Of a DNA stretch of 64,000 bases, positions 22,970-33,456 are shown in pieces. Source of the stretch: Malania oleifera. Its lineage: Eukaryota; Streptophyta; Magnoliopsida; Santalales; Ximeniaceae. A program made the position numbers and the translations under genes. The notes under the pieces were generated by a model. That model was not told the DNA's origin. It worked only from the letters and a program-made list of their open reading frames with translations, and ran no database searches. Location of the stretch: positions 18,072,049 through 18,136,048 of the forward strand of contig NC_080422.1 in the NCBI RefSeq assembly GCF_029873635.1, given 5' to 3'. Within the stretch, counting starts at the first letter, position 1. Every line of letters begins with the position of its first letter.

Positions 22970-23997
22970 GGTTCCTGGCAGCTCTTCACTATGTGGCCCG
23001 ACTTGCCACAGTTGTAGCAAACACCCTAGAATGGCTGACACTCGCCCTCGTGTCATTTACGGCACTTAGCACATAGTGCTGAGGATAGATCCCCTTGAGA
23101 GCTTAGCTGCTTGGTGTTCTACCGGTAACCAAAGCTATAATTCTTCTTATTCTTCCGCTGACCTTGCCGAGGACCACTATGAGGACTAGAAGGTACTGGC
23201 CTCTTCCTTTGAACCTGCACTACCTCATCTCCCCGAAGGTCGATCTCAACTATGGTGGCTTTATCCACTGGGACAGAGAACTCACGAATCTGCAGCATCC
23301 CCACAAAAAGGCGGATGTCTTTCCTCAGACCCCTCTCAAACCTCTTAGACTTCTCGTGCTCATTCGGAACTAGGTACGACGCAAATCGAGACAACTTAAT
23401 AAATCTGGCAGCATACCTTTGCACTGTCAAAGTTCCCTGTATAAGGCCCAAAAACTCATCGGCCATCGCATCCCGTGTGGAGACTGAAAAGTATTTTTCA
23501 AAAAATACCTCCATGAAATGGCCCCACGTCATATCAGATGGACCAGCTCTCTGCCTCTTTAGCAAGCTCATTGCCATCCACCATCGCCTTGCCTCTCTAG
23601 TGAGCTGGAAGGTAGCGTACAAGACCTTCTGCTTCCCAGTGCAGTGGAGGACTTCCAAAATCCTCTCGGTCTTCTCGACCTAGTCCTCTGCCACAATCGG
23701 ATCGGGTCTTCCCGTAAATGTCGGAGGGTGCATGCGTGTGAACCTCTCGATGGTACACCCCGTATCAGTAAGAGAGTTCTCACGTCTCCGAACACTCCGC
23801 CCAATCTCTCGGATCACCTGTCTCGCTAAATCACGAGACACAGAAGAAGACTCATCACTTGCCGTCTCCTCGGAGCCACTTTCCAAGTTATTATCCTTGG
23901 GCTCCATTCTGAAAACAGAATAGGAATCAGTTAGAATTCCTATATCGTACACAGTTAACACAATCATAGACCTAATCATGTCAACTACTACTCTCAC
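22970..23997 (-). pseudogene. Tekay-like gag with CCHC knuckle
   Basis: The N-terminal stretch (23680-23997) and the gag domain (23119-23658) read, among others, FTGRPDPIVAED, REARRWWMAM, MTWGHFMEVFFEKYF and FLGLIQGTLTVQRYAARF, the usual Retrotrans_gag pattern. A zinc knuckle CYNCGKSGHIVKSC follows at about 22976-23026. Frame changes near 23658-23700 and stops near 23110 and 23040 interrupt it. The product would form the particle shell and bind RNA. Confidence 0.88.
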
Positions 23998-24216
23998 AGG
24001 TCTAAGCCTGTCTCGTCACACTGACACGAAAGTCGTTAATGGTCTGCACTGCCTTTACTGGAATCGTCATCCTAGGAAAAACATGGAATACCGCCGACAA
24101 ATCCTGGTCTAGCAACAGAACAACCCTCAACCATTACTACCAATTTCCTACATCCTATACTCTGGTATGTACACATCAATACTCCTAACCAAGTCTACAA
24201 GATCTAGTAACCTGAT

Positions 24217-24231
24217 TAGCTCTGATACCAA
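24217..24231 (-). other. Primer-binding site, initiator-Met tRNA type
   Basis: On the - strand the sequence ACTTGGTATCAGAGC starts 3 bp after the 5' LTR. TGGTATCAGAGC is the standard primer-binding site complementary to plant initiator tRNA-Met. Confidence 0.95.
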
Positions 24232-24234
24232 GTT

Positions 24235-26403
24235 GTCACGCCCTGAACCCGTAGGTGGGTCCCAGGTGTGAATTAATAACCTAACCTGTCTCTGTATCAA
24301 TTTAAAACATACCTGATATAATACAAATAGAGGGTCCGACCCTGTGGGGTGAATAGATGCCCACATACATACACACAATCATTCATACTCATCCAAAATA
24401 CACAGCAAAATACGGTCTTTTATACATAACCACTATCATACTAAAGTCTATACAAACTAGGATATATATTCCCATAATACAAAACATACCCCAGGTGTCA
24501 ACAAAATACCATCCCGACAACCTGGATACCAAAACTCGTACCTAATAGGTACGAGCAGTAGTTACGACACCCTTGCTTCCAAATGTTAGGATGCTACTTA
24601 CCGCTACCAGAAGGACCTGAAAAATATTGTACGTACATTCAGGGTGAGACACCTCTCAGTAAGGAAGAAAACAGTTTATATTAGTGTGTGGCGTACCAGT
24701 GTCATTTTGCATACTTCATATTACTATACATACGATACAGTTGAAACAATTCGTACAGTTTTAAACAATTTCATACAGTTCCAGTATTTTCACAAAAAAC
24801 ATTCCAGTACATACGATACCCAAAACATACATACATACATACATACGGTCAGTGTCATCATACTAGTTCGCAACTACACAAGGTCACCTTATCTCACAGC
24901 GATTACATTGCTACATATGCAACTATGCTGCGACGATCAAGGCCCAATAGTGATTACATTGCTCCATATGCAACTACACAAGGTCACCTAGTCTCATATC
25001 GATTACATTGCTACATACACAACTACAATGCGACGACTCAGGCCCAATAGTGATTACATTGCTACATACACAACTACACAAGGTCACCTAGTCTCACAGC
25101 GATTACATTGCTACACACGCAACTACGAAGCGACGACTCAGACCCAATTGTGATTACATTGCTACATACACAACTACACAAGGTCACCTAGTCTCACCAC
25201 GATTACATTGCCACATGCACAACTACGCTGTGACGACCTAGGCCCACAGTGATTACATTGCTTCATAAGGTGGAGAACACACCCTTTGGTGACCAATCGG
25301 AACATACTGGTGATATTTCACACCCCGGATATAGAGCCAACCACTCTCGCCCACGGTAGTTAACCGATACATGACTGTTTTACAAATCCTTGGAATCATT
25401 TTGGAACTCACGTTCCTATACATTTCAGCGTACGGTATTAAGCTGCCATATAGCTGTTTTACAAATATCTGGAACAAATACGTACACCCATACATACCAC
25501 ACTTATTTGGTTTATGGCAAATCATATCAATTACAATTTCAAGTATACAGTTTATGCAAATATGGATTACGGTTATCTCAATAGTACAATTTTAACATAA
25601 CCAACAGTTTCCAAAACAAAGTAAAATTCCCAAATTTTCCCGAAAACTGTAATCCGAAAATTCTGTATTTTTACCCGATAGATTTCCCCAAATAAGTCGC
25701 CATAACATACATACGATCATAGCCTACAAGCTTACCAATCCTGATTTTGAAAATAAACTAATATAAACAGAATCCTTTTACCTTAACTCGAATTCCAACT
25801 ACAAACTCGACGGTCCTCAAAACTACGAACCGAGACTCCAAAACCTACAAACCATAGTACAGTACATGCTTACAATTCGTACTACTACACATATACTGAA
25901 TCAGAAATGAAAACCGAGTCTTACCTCGATTTTAGCCTGACGCCCGAAAATGCTCGAAATGGATTTCCGATCCTCTAGAAACGTAGAGAATCCTTCACTG
26001 ATCCTCGCAGTAACTTCGGATTTGTGAATCAGGCAGCATACGGCGAAAAAATCTAGAGAGAGAGTGTGTAGGGAGAGTTCTAGAGAGGGAGGGAGAGCAT
26101 TTGGGGAAACTTAACCCCAAAGCAACCCAAAATATCTTTTATAGCACCTTTGACTAGAGTAGATTCGTCAACGAATTGTGTCCTCGTCGACGAATTCTTC
26201 ACTAGCCTCGTCGATGAGCCAAATATTCCAACTTTTTCCTGAACCCCTCGGCATCTTCTCGTCGACGAGCTTCTGAATTTCGTCGACGAGAAACCTTCAC
26301 CCTTCGTCGACGAATTTTGGCCTCGTCAACGAAATCTATGAAATTCCATTTTCTTACCCTTCTTTTACACAATTACCCATATATAACGATTTGAGTTCTT
26401 ACA
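24235..26403 (-). repeat. 5' LTR of the Tekay-like element
   Basis: This is the partner of 17304-19503. It has the same four 100-bp units (24878-25277), a TATA box on the - strand (26137-26144) and seven TCGTCGACGA-type motifs (about 26163-26340) that keep more intact CG sites than the other LTR. Confidence 0.92.
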
Positions 26404-26755
26404 ATTTTTTCGTTTTATTATTAAATTAAAATAAAAAATTAAATAATACTTTATTTGAGAAAAAATTTCCCAAACTAATGCTCACGTAATCTCGCAATTT
26501 GGTGCTGCGAGATTTGCTTCAATGTTTCCCTTTTGGTTTTCTTATCCAATTAAATCTCGCAGGATCTTCCTTCGAGATTTGCCAGACATATATATATAAA
26601 ATTAAAATTCATTAAATCCAATTAAAGAAACAAAATATTTTTTACCTTCTAAAAAAAAGACAAGTATTTTTAGAAATAAACTTTATTTAATAAAAAATAA
26701 ACTCTATTTAATAAAAAAAATGTAAACAAAAATATTATTATCTTCTAAAAGAAAG
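26404..26755 (+). repeat. MULE 1 left terminal inverted repeat, interrupted
   Basis: Its first nine bases are at 17295-17303; the remainder follows the gypsy insertion. It is the reverse complement of 28085-28468. It carries four AAATCTCGC/GCGAGATTT half-sites that can pair as short hairpins. Confidence 0.85.
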
Positions 26756-28084
26756 AAAGAAGGTAAAAAAATGTAAACAAAAATATTATTATCTACAGTT
26801 AATTAATTTTTTTAGTATAAAAGATCATAATACAAATTAATGGATTTCAAAATTAATTCAAGTGAATATAAAACTTAAATTACATTGAGATGAATAAAAT
26901 AACTTCTATTTAATTAAATAGTGAAAGATTAAGAAAATTGGAGTATTAATCAAAAGAACTTGATATTTACAAACATTTTATAAAAAATTTAGAAGATATT
27001 GATAGATATTTAATTAAATAATATATATAAGAATGAATGCTGTGTACATTTTTAAAATTTTTCAAATATGTTTATTTGAATTATATTTTAAATTCACATG
27101 ATCGTTTTATTTTAATTTCCATTAAAATTTATATATAAAAATTATATTGTGTGTGTTTGTGTCTTTTAATATTTGTATTTTTTATATTTTTGATTTGAGA
27201 GGATTTGGCATTTCTTTTTACGATGTTTACTTTCACATCATACAAATCTTCTACATATTTATTTATTTATTTTGATTACGCACTGGGTATCCACATATCC
27301 ATTTTACAGTCCACGTGGCTAAATCTTCTACATATTTATTTGATCTTGTAGATGGCCGTGATGAAGCATTCTCTCTTTTGTAGAGGATTGGAGGAAACTT
27401 TATACTACGTTTATTTTATGATTTTTTAAAAATGTTTTGAGCATAAAATCTCGTTTTTTTTTTGTTAAGTTTTAAATGATAACTAATTATGGAGAGCACA
27501 TGGTAGCCTTGTGCTTGACTTTTGACTTTAATCCTTTACGCTAAATGTGTTCGGTTTTATTTTGTTTTCCTTTTTTGTTTGTTTGCAATAATTAATTCAA
27601 ATTTATCAATCATAATCACATAGCTCATCTTCCATGAAATTTTTTAAGAAAGGATGATTAAATGCTAACAGTAGCGAGGCTAATTTTTTAGTAGCTAGAA
27701 TGGTGGTTCTTGTTATAAAATAATTCAAAAAAGACAACTCAATACTAAAAAAAACAATTTGAAGGATACTCAAATGTCAAATTTTAAAGAAATTGGGTTT
27801 AACATTCATGATTCAATGAAGACAACCATAGCTCCAAGTGCTTTGAGAAAATTTAACACAATTTATGAGGTAATTTAGAATTGAATTAGAAGTTAAAATA
27901 ATTCGGATAACATTTATTAGAACTTTTAGTTCTCTACAACTGGATTTTTTTTCGTAATGAAATTCAAACTAGAAATCAATGACAATGAAATTAACATATT
28001 AATAGTTATAATGTACAAATCCTAAATAGAAAATCAAAAATAGTTAAGTCAAAAAAATTGGCAATTAAATGAAAGCAAGTTCTT
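26756..28084. other. MULE 1 interior, no gene
   Basis: This is AT-rich sequence without a convincing coding region or transposase motif. Confidence 0.65.
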
Positions 28085-28229
28085 TTATTAGAAGGTAATA
28101 ATATTTTATTTACTTTTTTTTTTATTAAATAGAGTTTATTTTTTATTAAATAGAGTTTATTTTTAAAAATACTTGTCTTTTTTTTAGAAAGTAAAAAATA
28201 TTTTATTTCTTTAATTGGGTTTAATGCAT

Positions 28230-28280
<51 letters not shown>

Positions 28281-28468
28281 GTTTGGCAAATCTTGCAGGA
28301 AAATCTTGCAAGATTTAATTGGATAAGAAAGTCAAAAGGGAAACATTGAAGCAAATCTCGCAACTTGATCTTGCGAGATTACGTAAACATCAATTTGAGA
28401 AATTTTTTCCCAAATAAAGTATCATTTAATATTTTATTTTAATTTAATAATAAAATGAGAAAAAACTC
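28085..28468 (-). repeat. MULE 1 right terminal inverted repeat
   Basis: Reverse complement of the left repeat, about 380 bp, enlarged by an AT microsatellite at 28237-28279. It carries the same paired CTCGC/GCGAG half-sites between about 28285 and 28385. Confidence 0.85.
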
Positions 28469-29008
28469 AAAATAAATGTGCCGGAGAACCTTAACAAAAA
28501 TAATTGAAAACTCTGAACCAAAAAAATGATTAAGATTCGATTTGGTTAATTTTGTTATTTGATTCTGTTTTTTAATTTTTCTTGTCCACTCTTAAAGAAA
28601 TCAAGAAAATAATTAAAAAATAAACAAATAAAATAATAAAAAGATATTTTTTAACTTTCTCCGTACAAATTTGGAAAACCAAAAAACAATGCGATATTTT
28701 TATATTTATTTTAAATTAAAATTACTTTAAACAAGAGTGAATGGGGCTACATACGGTTTGAAGGCCTCTAGGAATCAAGTGGTAAACTATTTTTTTTAAA
28801 ATAAATAAATAGATATTTTTATATCTATCAAGCAATATAGATAGGCTAGGCTTTATTTTTTAAAATAAATAAATAAATAAATAATTATTTTTTAAATAAC
28901 CGACTTGTGAGAGTAATTTTTAAAGAAGCTACGACTTGAAACCAAAGGGAGAGTGGGGGCGATGAGTAATGACTTGCAGCTGAAGATCTAATAAACTGAA
29001 ACGATTCA
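28469..29008 (+). repeat. Copy A distal flank and CNL 3' flank
   Basis: From about 28480 to 28755 the sequence matches 51790-52088 closely (for example 'atgattaagatt' followed by 'ggtttggttaattttgttat'). The shared part stops at 'gaatggggctaca', where copy B has an LTR. The rest (28756-29008) is AT-rich 3' flank of the CNL gene. Confidence 0.85.
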
Positions 29009-31675
29009 TTAATATGGGAAAAGGTTAGTGCTAACTCTTTGGAAATATGGTTGGAAATGGGCCTTGGTGGCTTCATCCTCCCATTGCAAAGCATCCCACC
29101 ATTCTTCTTCTCCTTCAATTTGCTCTAGAGCACTGCTACTGCTCTTTTGTGTTGGAATATTCTTTAAATTTGGACACTCACTAACAATAATATGCGTCAA
29201 GGAAGGGAAGGATAGGGATTTTCCATAGATGCTCGTCAGCCTGGGTAAATGCCACAACTTTAGACTAGTGAGTCTTGAAAATACCCTGTTCCTGTCGCTG
29301 TCAGCAGCCACTGATCCATCACCGCCACCACGTATAATTTCTTCAACTGACTCGCACAATCCTACGAAGAGAACTTGAAGTTTGGGAATAAAAATGAGCC
29401 ATTTCAAGTCCACCAGTAGCGGACATGACCAAATGGTTACGGCACGAAGGTTGGGGAAGCAATTATTTCCATCCCACATCCGCATAATATAATGACTACT
29501 TGAATTATCCTTTTCCTTGTCCTCTCCAAAATTTGGCACCACAACTGCCACCTCTTTTAATTCCTCACAATACCCTATGTCAAGTTTGTAGAGCCTCATA
29601 CTTGATTGTAATTTGAGGGAGGTCATACCTTCACAATTTATAAGTTGTAGATGCCTTGTGCAGCTCTGTAACTTTAGGGAGCTAAGAAATTTTTGAGCCG
29701 ATGAGTGTGCTGTTATGGTGATCTCTGTAATAGCAACGTGCTTCAGGCACTCCAACTCTTCTAACAAAATATATTCAGAATCATTTGCAAGCTCATGATA
29801 TCGCATTTCAAACACTCGTAATGAAGAAAAACTTGCTATCACCCCTCCTATGATTCCTTTCATAAGATACATTTCGTTAATAATAAAACATCTCAACTTT
29901 GTCAAATTCCGTAGTTCCAGCGGCAACCTTCCAATATTCGTCGCTGACAGATTAAGATGCTGCAAGTTAACCAATGCACCTATACCACAAGGTATCTCAT
30001 CTATATTCCAATTACCTGATATGTCCAAAATTGTCAAGGCAGGACCAATTTTAGGAAAGGCATTTAGTTTAGCATCTCCAAGAATCAAAGTCCGCAAATT
30101 TGGACACAATGACACGTCAACCTTTTCCAGTAAATTAGTTCCTTTTAATTGAAGGTGCACCTTCTCTGCCTCCTCCCATTTTGTAACATCTTCTTCTTGT
30201 ACCAAAATTTTGTTTTTCTTCAACCCGCATTCACAACCCAACCACAAAGCCATGTCGCGAAGAACGTCATGCATCCTCACATGTTCTTTCAAATCCCACA
30301 CTCCAACACTCCCCATTAATAAACATGCAGACTTTAGACTTTTTATGATTTCTTCACCCTCCTCAATCTCGTCAAAATACCCTTCCCCAATCCAAAGTTT
30401 GATAAGATCGTCTGTAGAAATATCATGGTCCTCCGGGAATATAGAACAATAAATAAAACAAAGTTTTATGGTTTCATCTTCCAAGCTATCATAACTAAAT
30501 TTCAATACAGGATACACACGACTCCCCATACCTGAAAACTTCGATGGAAATTTCCTCAACGTTTTTATTGCCTTCTCCCAGTCCTCCGGTTTCTTCTTAC
30601 CGAGCATTGCTCTCCCAATGGTGATGAGAGCAAGAGGCAAACCCTTGCATTCGTCACCAACACGTTCTGCAAGCCTCTCAATATCTGGATGAGCGCTCAG
30701 GGTCTCCTCGCCCACCTTTGACTTAAATAAATCCATTGCTTTTCCCCTCTGCAAACACTGCACTTCAATCTTCCGGTCAGCGCCCATTTGGCTACACAGC
30801 TCCTCTGATCTAGTCGTAAATATCACCTTGGACTTATTTTTGTCATCAGGAGGGACCCCAATATTCAAGAGATCAAGTGGCTCCCAGATATCATCCAACA
30901 ACAACACGTACTTCTTTGTTTGCAAGATCTTGCATATTTTTGTAGCTTTCTCATTTATGCTTTTAGTTCTCCACTCTTCCTCTGGGACTTGAAATTTATT
31001 AAGAATTGCTTGTTGAATTTTTTCCACGTCTAGCGGTTTTGATACCACAGCCCAAACCGCTGTGCCAAACTCCTCACATCTCGCCTTGAGGAATTCGTTA
31101 TTAACTTTCTTCGTGAGGGTCGTCTTCCCGACACCCCCCATTCCGTAAATCCCAATAATTCTTACTTTCTCTTCATTAAGGAGTTCGCAAACCCTATCAA
31201 ATACTGAATCTAGACCAACAGCCTGCTCCATGGGTTGGTCATCCACTGGACTTCGAGGCAGTCTGTTAGCCACAACATCAATAACTGGTCCTTTCTTTTT
31301 TAACTCAACGACAGAGTGTAGCTTTGCACTTACTCTCTTTCCAAGCTTGTAACTCGATCTACAATTTATGGGGCAACATCCTCCCAAACATTTCTTCTGG
31401 ATTTCTTCATTACCCTCGTCAAGAATTCCATTGACTTCCTTTTCCAGCGCTTCTACTTCAGAAAGCCAGCCATCGATTGCTCGAGTACGCCTCATCTGTT
31501 GCTCCTCTGCAACTTGCACCTGAATCTTTACATCTTCATAAGCTCTCTTCAGTTCACTCATGTCATTTCTCAAGGAGTTGAGATTTTCTTCCAAATGAAA
31601 AATGTTGGCCCTACACTTCGACATGCCATCCCACAAGCGGGATGCAATGTCCAAAATTGGGCCTATAAAATCCAT
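29009..31675 (-). CDS. CC-NBS-LRR immune receptor, RPS2/RPS5-like, intact
   Basis: The gene encodes an 888-residue, single-exon CNL receptor of the RPS2/RPS5/SUMM2-like group. It would sense pathogen effectors inside the cell and trigger defence. Residues 1-75 form the coiled-coil; CLGGCCPINCRSSYKLGK (about 95-112) is typical of this group. The NB-ARC holds the P-loop GMGGVGKTT (178-186), kinase-2 VLLLDDIW (257-264), RNBS-B KVIFTTRS (283-290), GLPLAL (345-350), RNBS-D LCFIYCSIFPEDH (405-417) and MHD (468-470). Degenerate leucine-rich repeats run from about 505 to 860. All key motifs are present and there is no internal stop. It begins MDF, so it lacks the N-myristoylation glycine found in RPS5. 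The first ATG gives the expected N-terminus. Function is inferred from family; the pathogen is unknown. Confidence 0.95.
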   Translation of the reverse strand: MDFIGPILDIASRLWDGMSKCRANIFHLEENLNSLRNDMSELKRAYEDVKIQVQVAEEQQMRRTRAIDGWLSEVEALEKEVNGILDEGNEEIQKKCLGGCCPINCRSSYKLGKRVSAKLHSVVELKKKGPVIDVVANRLPRSPVDDQPMEQAVGLDSVFDRVCELLNEEKVRIIGIYGMGGVGKTTLTKKVNNEFLKARCEEFGTAVWAVVSKPLDVEKIQQAILNKFQVPEEEWRTKSINEKATKICKILQTKKYVLLLDDIWEPLDLLNIGVPPDDKNKSKVIFTTRSEELCSQMGADRKIEVQCLQRGKAMDLFKSKVGEETLSAHPDIERLAERVGDECKGLPLALITIGRAMLGKKKPEDWEKAIKTLRKFPSKFSGMGSRVYPVLKFSYDSLEDETIKLCFIYCSIFPEDHDISTDDLIKLWIGEGYFDEIEEGEEIIKSLKSACLLMGSVGVWDLKEHVRMHDVLRDMALWLGCECGLKKNKILVQEEDVTKWEEAEKVHLQLKGTNLLEKVDVSLCPNLRTLILGDAKLNAFPKIGPALTILDISGNWNIDEIPCGIGALVNLQHLNLSATNIGRLPLELRNLTKLRCFIINEMYLMKGIIGGVIASFSSLRVFEMRYHELANDSEYILLEELECLKHVAITEITITAHSSAQKFLSSLKLQSCTRHLQLINCEGMTSLKLQSSMRLYKLDIGYCEELKEVAVVVPNFGEDKEKDNSSSHYIMRMWDGNNCFPNLRAVTIWSCPLLVDLKWLIFIPKLQVLFVGLCESVEEIIRGGGDGSVAADSDRNRVFSRLTSLKLWHLPRLTSIYGKSLSFPSLTHIIVSECPNLKNIPTQKSSSSALEQIEGEEEWWDALQWEDEATKAHFQPYFQRVSTNLFPY

Positions 31676-31823
31676 GGCTCTTGGGACTTCGTTTCTTCGA
31701 GTAGATCCACCAGCAGTGAGAGAGCGGAGAGACTGTAAGAGAGAGGAGCGAGAGAAAAAGGGGAGAGAAACGAAAAGAATTAATTTTTATATTTAGAGGG
31801 TAGTTGATAATGCGCACATGGAC
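31676..31823 (-). promoter_or_regulatory. CNL core promoter and 5' leader
   Basis: On the - strand a TATAAAAA element lies at 31784-31791, about 110 bp before the ATG. A pyrimidine-rich leader follows (about 31700-31780). MULE 2 begins at 31824, so only about 30 bp of native sequence remains next to the TATA element. Confidence 0.6.
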
Positions 31824-31879
31824 GAGCTTTTTTTCCAGTTTATTTTTTTTTAAAAAAATATATTAAGTAATACGTAAAA

Positions 31880-32420
31880 ATAATTTTTAAAATGACTTTA
31901 ATTCTGACTGCTTGATCCTAAGGAGACTTGCTTGGCACGCATCAGTTAGTTAACTGATCTACCATTTAAATCACACTGTTTGGTCTAATAAGATTTAATA
32001 TGCATTTATTTATTTTTATTAATAATTTAAAATATATCATTTTAAAAATCTTTTTAATTATAATTTGTAACATGGATTGTTTCAATTTTTTGTGTTCTCA
32101 TTTTTTATTTAATTATTATTATAATAATAAAATACATTTTTGGAGCGAAGAATCATTTAATAATATAAATTTTTACATAGAATAAATTTAATTTTTTAAT
32201 TTAATTAAAAATATAAATGCATGTGAAACATGTGAATATATATAGTAATAACAGACATAAGTAAATAGTGTCAAAACTATTTATTGTTGTTCATTTATTA
32301 ACTAAAAATATAAACTATTTTCCAAAACTGAATGGACACTATAGTTCTAAAATTATTCAAACAGTTTGATACTCACAGAACTCAATATAATGTTCATAAA
32401 TAATGTATATAAGAATCTTT
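31880..32420. other. MULE 2 left interior, AT-rich
   Basis: AT-rich sequence with no coding signal. Confidence 0.6.
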
Positions 32421-32424
32421 TTAC

Positions 32425-33453
32425 TTACAGAAACTGAGAGGCAGTAAACAGTACAAAAACTGACACTCCAAACAAACTAGAACTGTACGACTCATTATCA
32501 GAACTCTCTATGAAGTAATAATAATCTATAATAATTTTTTCCATGACTTTATTTCTTCTATTGTCTGTAAGCAATGTGAGGGGGAATCCCTTCATAAGAC
32601 GGGCCACACTCAAAAGACATTATGCTTGAGATTCGCAAGTAGATTGAGTGCTACAAGTAAGAAGCATGCGGATTGATTTTGTCAACTTTCTGAAAGCGCA
32701 CCAGGAATAAGAACAAATTGAGGAAATACCTCTAACTTCAACGATGAGCTAAGTTCATCAACAACATCATTCACCACGTGTGCTTGCGTAGCGTGCCATA
32801 AAGCACCAAAGTTCCTTGATAATCTCCTTGCAAAGGAAGTGAGGATGGAAGACATTCTTGAGCAGGAAAAACAGTATTTCTCCCCAAGCTAGACTTGAAT
32901 AAACCACAATCACGAAGCTTTTCAAAGTATGCAAAAATCAATAAAACATTGGCTGCCAAGCTAACTCCTGGGATTTTCCAGTGTCATGAAATATAGGAAT
33001 TTGCAAGACAAGCAATGAACAATACACCTATTCATCAATCAAAATATTCAAAAGCCATTCAAGCAGAGTAGCTATCTTGAGTCTCGCACCTTCTTGAAGT
33101 TCACAAGAACTTCTCAGAAGATGCAGAAAGAAAGCACCACGTCCAAACAACAATACTTTTGATCTAGGCATTGCTTCACAACCCACTGAAAAATTGCATC
33201 CATTGAAATCATCCCATCATAACTACTTTGGCTTCCCATGTGTTGAAATTAAATCCATTTCATTAGTGAACACCCAATCCAAAATTTGGAACTTAAGTTC
33301 CCCTTTCACTTGATCTGAATTTAGTAAGGATTTAAGTAAACTAAAAGATGTTGGCTCAAAATATTTTGTCACTGCTTCACTTGCATTTCTTAGAAGAGTT
33401 TCTTTGGTTAGTGAAATTGAAAATGTTGAAATCATCATAACAAAAAGCGCCAT
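32425..33453 (-). pseudogene. Captured host gene fragment, unrecognised
   Basis: Several coding-like blocks follow one another on the - strand. They include KETLLRNASEAVTKYFEPTS and FQILDWVFTNEMDLI at 33223-33453, LLRSSCELQEGARLKIATLL at about 33060-33120, LFFLLKNVFHPHFLCKEIIK at about 32820-32880, and HATQAHVVNDVVDELSSSLK with VFPQFVLIPGALSES at about 32690-32810. They change frame and contain stops. The texture suggests an all-helical host protein rather than a transposon protein. I do not recognise the family, and exon limits are unclear. Confidence 0.5.
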
Positions 33454-33456
33454 CTC

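Larger units (their letters stand above)
17304..26403 (-). mobile_element. Tekay-like Ty3/gypsy chromovirus, two LTRs, inactive
   Basis: The element is complete in outline: LTRs at 17304-19503 and 24235-26403, a primer-binding site matching initiator-Met tRNA, gag, protease, reverse transcriptase, RNase H, a truncated integrase and a chromodomain. In its own orientation the LTRs begin TGTAAGAACTC and end GGGCGTGACA. The flanking bases are T-rich (TTTTT against ATTTT), consistent with insertion in the T-run of the MULE 1 terminus. Multiple lesions make it inactive. Confidence 0.92.
17295..28468. mobile_element. Mutator-like element 1 with long terminal inverted repeats
   Basis: The element begins GAGTTTTTT at 17295 and ends AAAAAACTC at 28468. 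A perfect 10-bp target duplication AAAATAAATG flanks it (17285-17294 and 28469-28478). Its left terminal repeat is cut by the gypsy element at 17304-26403 and continues from 26404 to about 26755. The right repeat spans about 28085-28468. Without the gypsy element it is about 2.1 kb. I found no transposase gene, so it is non-autonomous. The TSD length and long inverted ends fit Mutator-like or foldback elements. Confidence 0.85.

Noticed and set aside
24217..24231. tRNA gene fragment
   Set aside because: The match to tRNA-Met is only the 12-15 nt primer-binding site next to an LTR; no tRNA cloverleaf is present.
26404..28468. Independent inverted-repeat element starting right after the gypsy LTR
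   Set aside because: The outer nine bases and the 10-bp TSD are found left of the gypsy element, so the inverted repeat is the interrupted MULE 1, not a separate insertion.
29028..29228. Plus-strand frames over 29028-31796
   Set aside because: They are shadows of the minus-strand CNL coding sequence.
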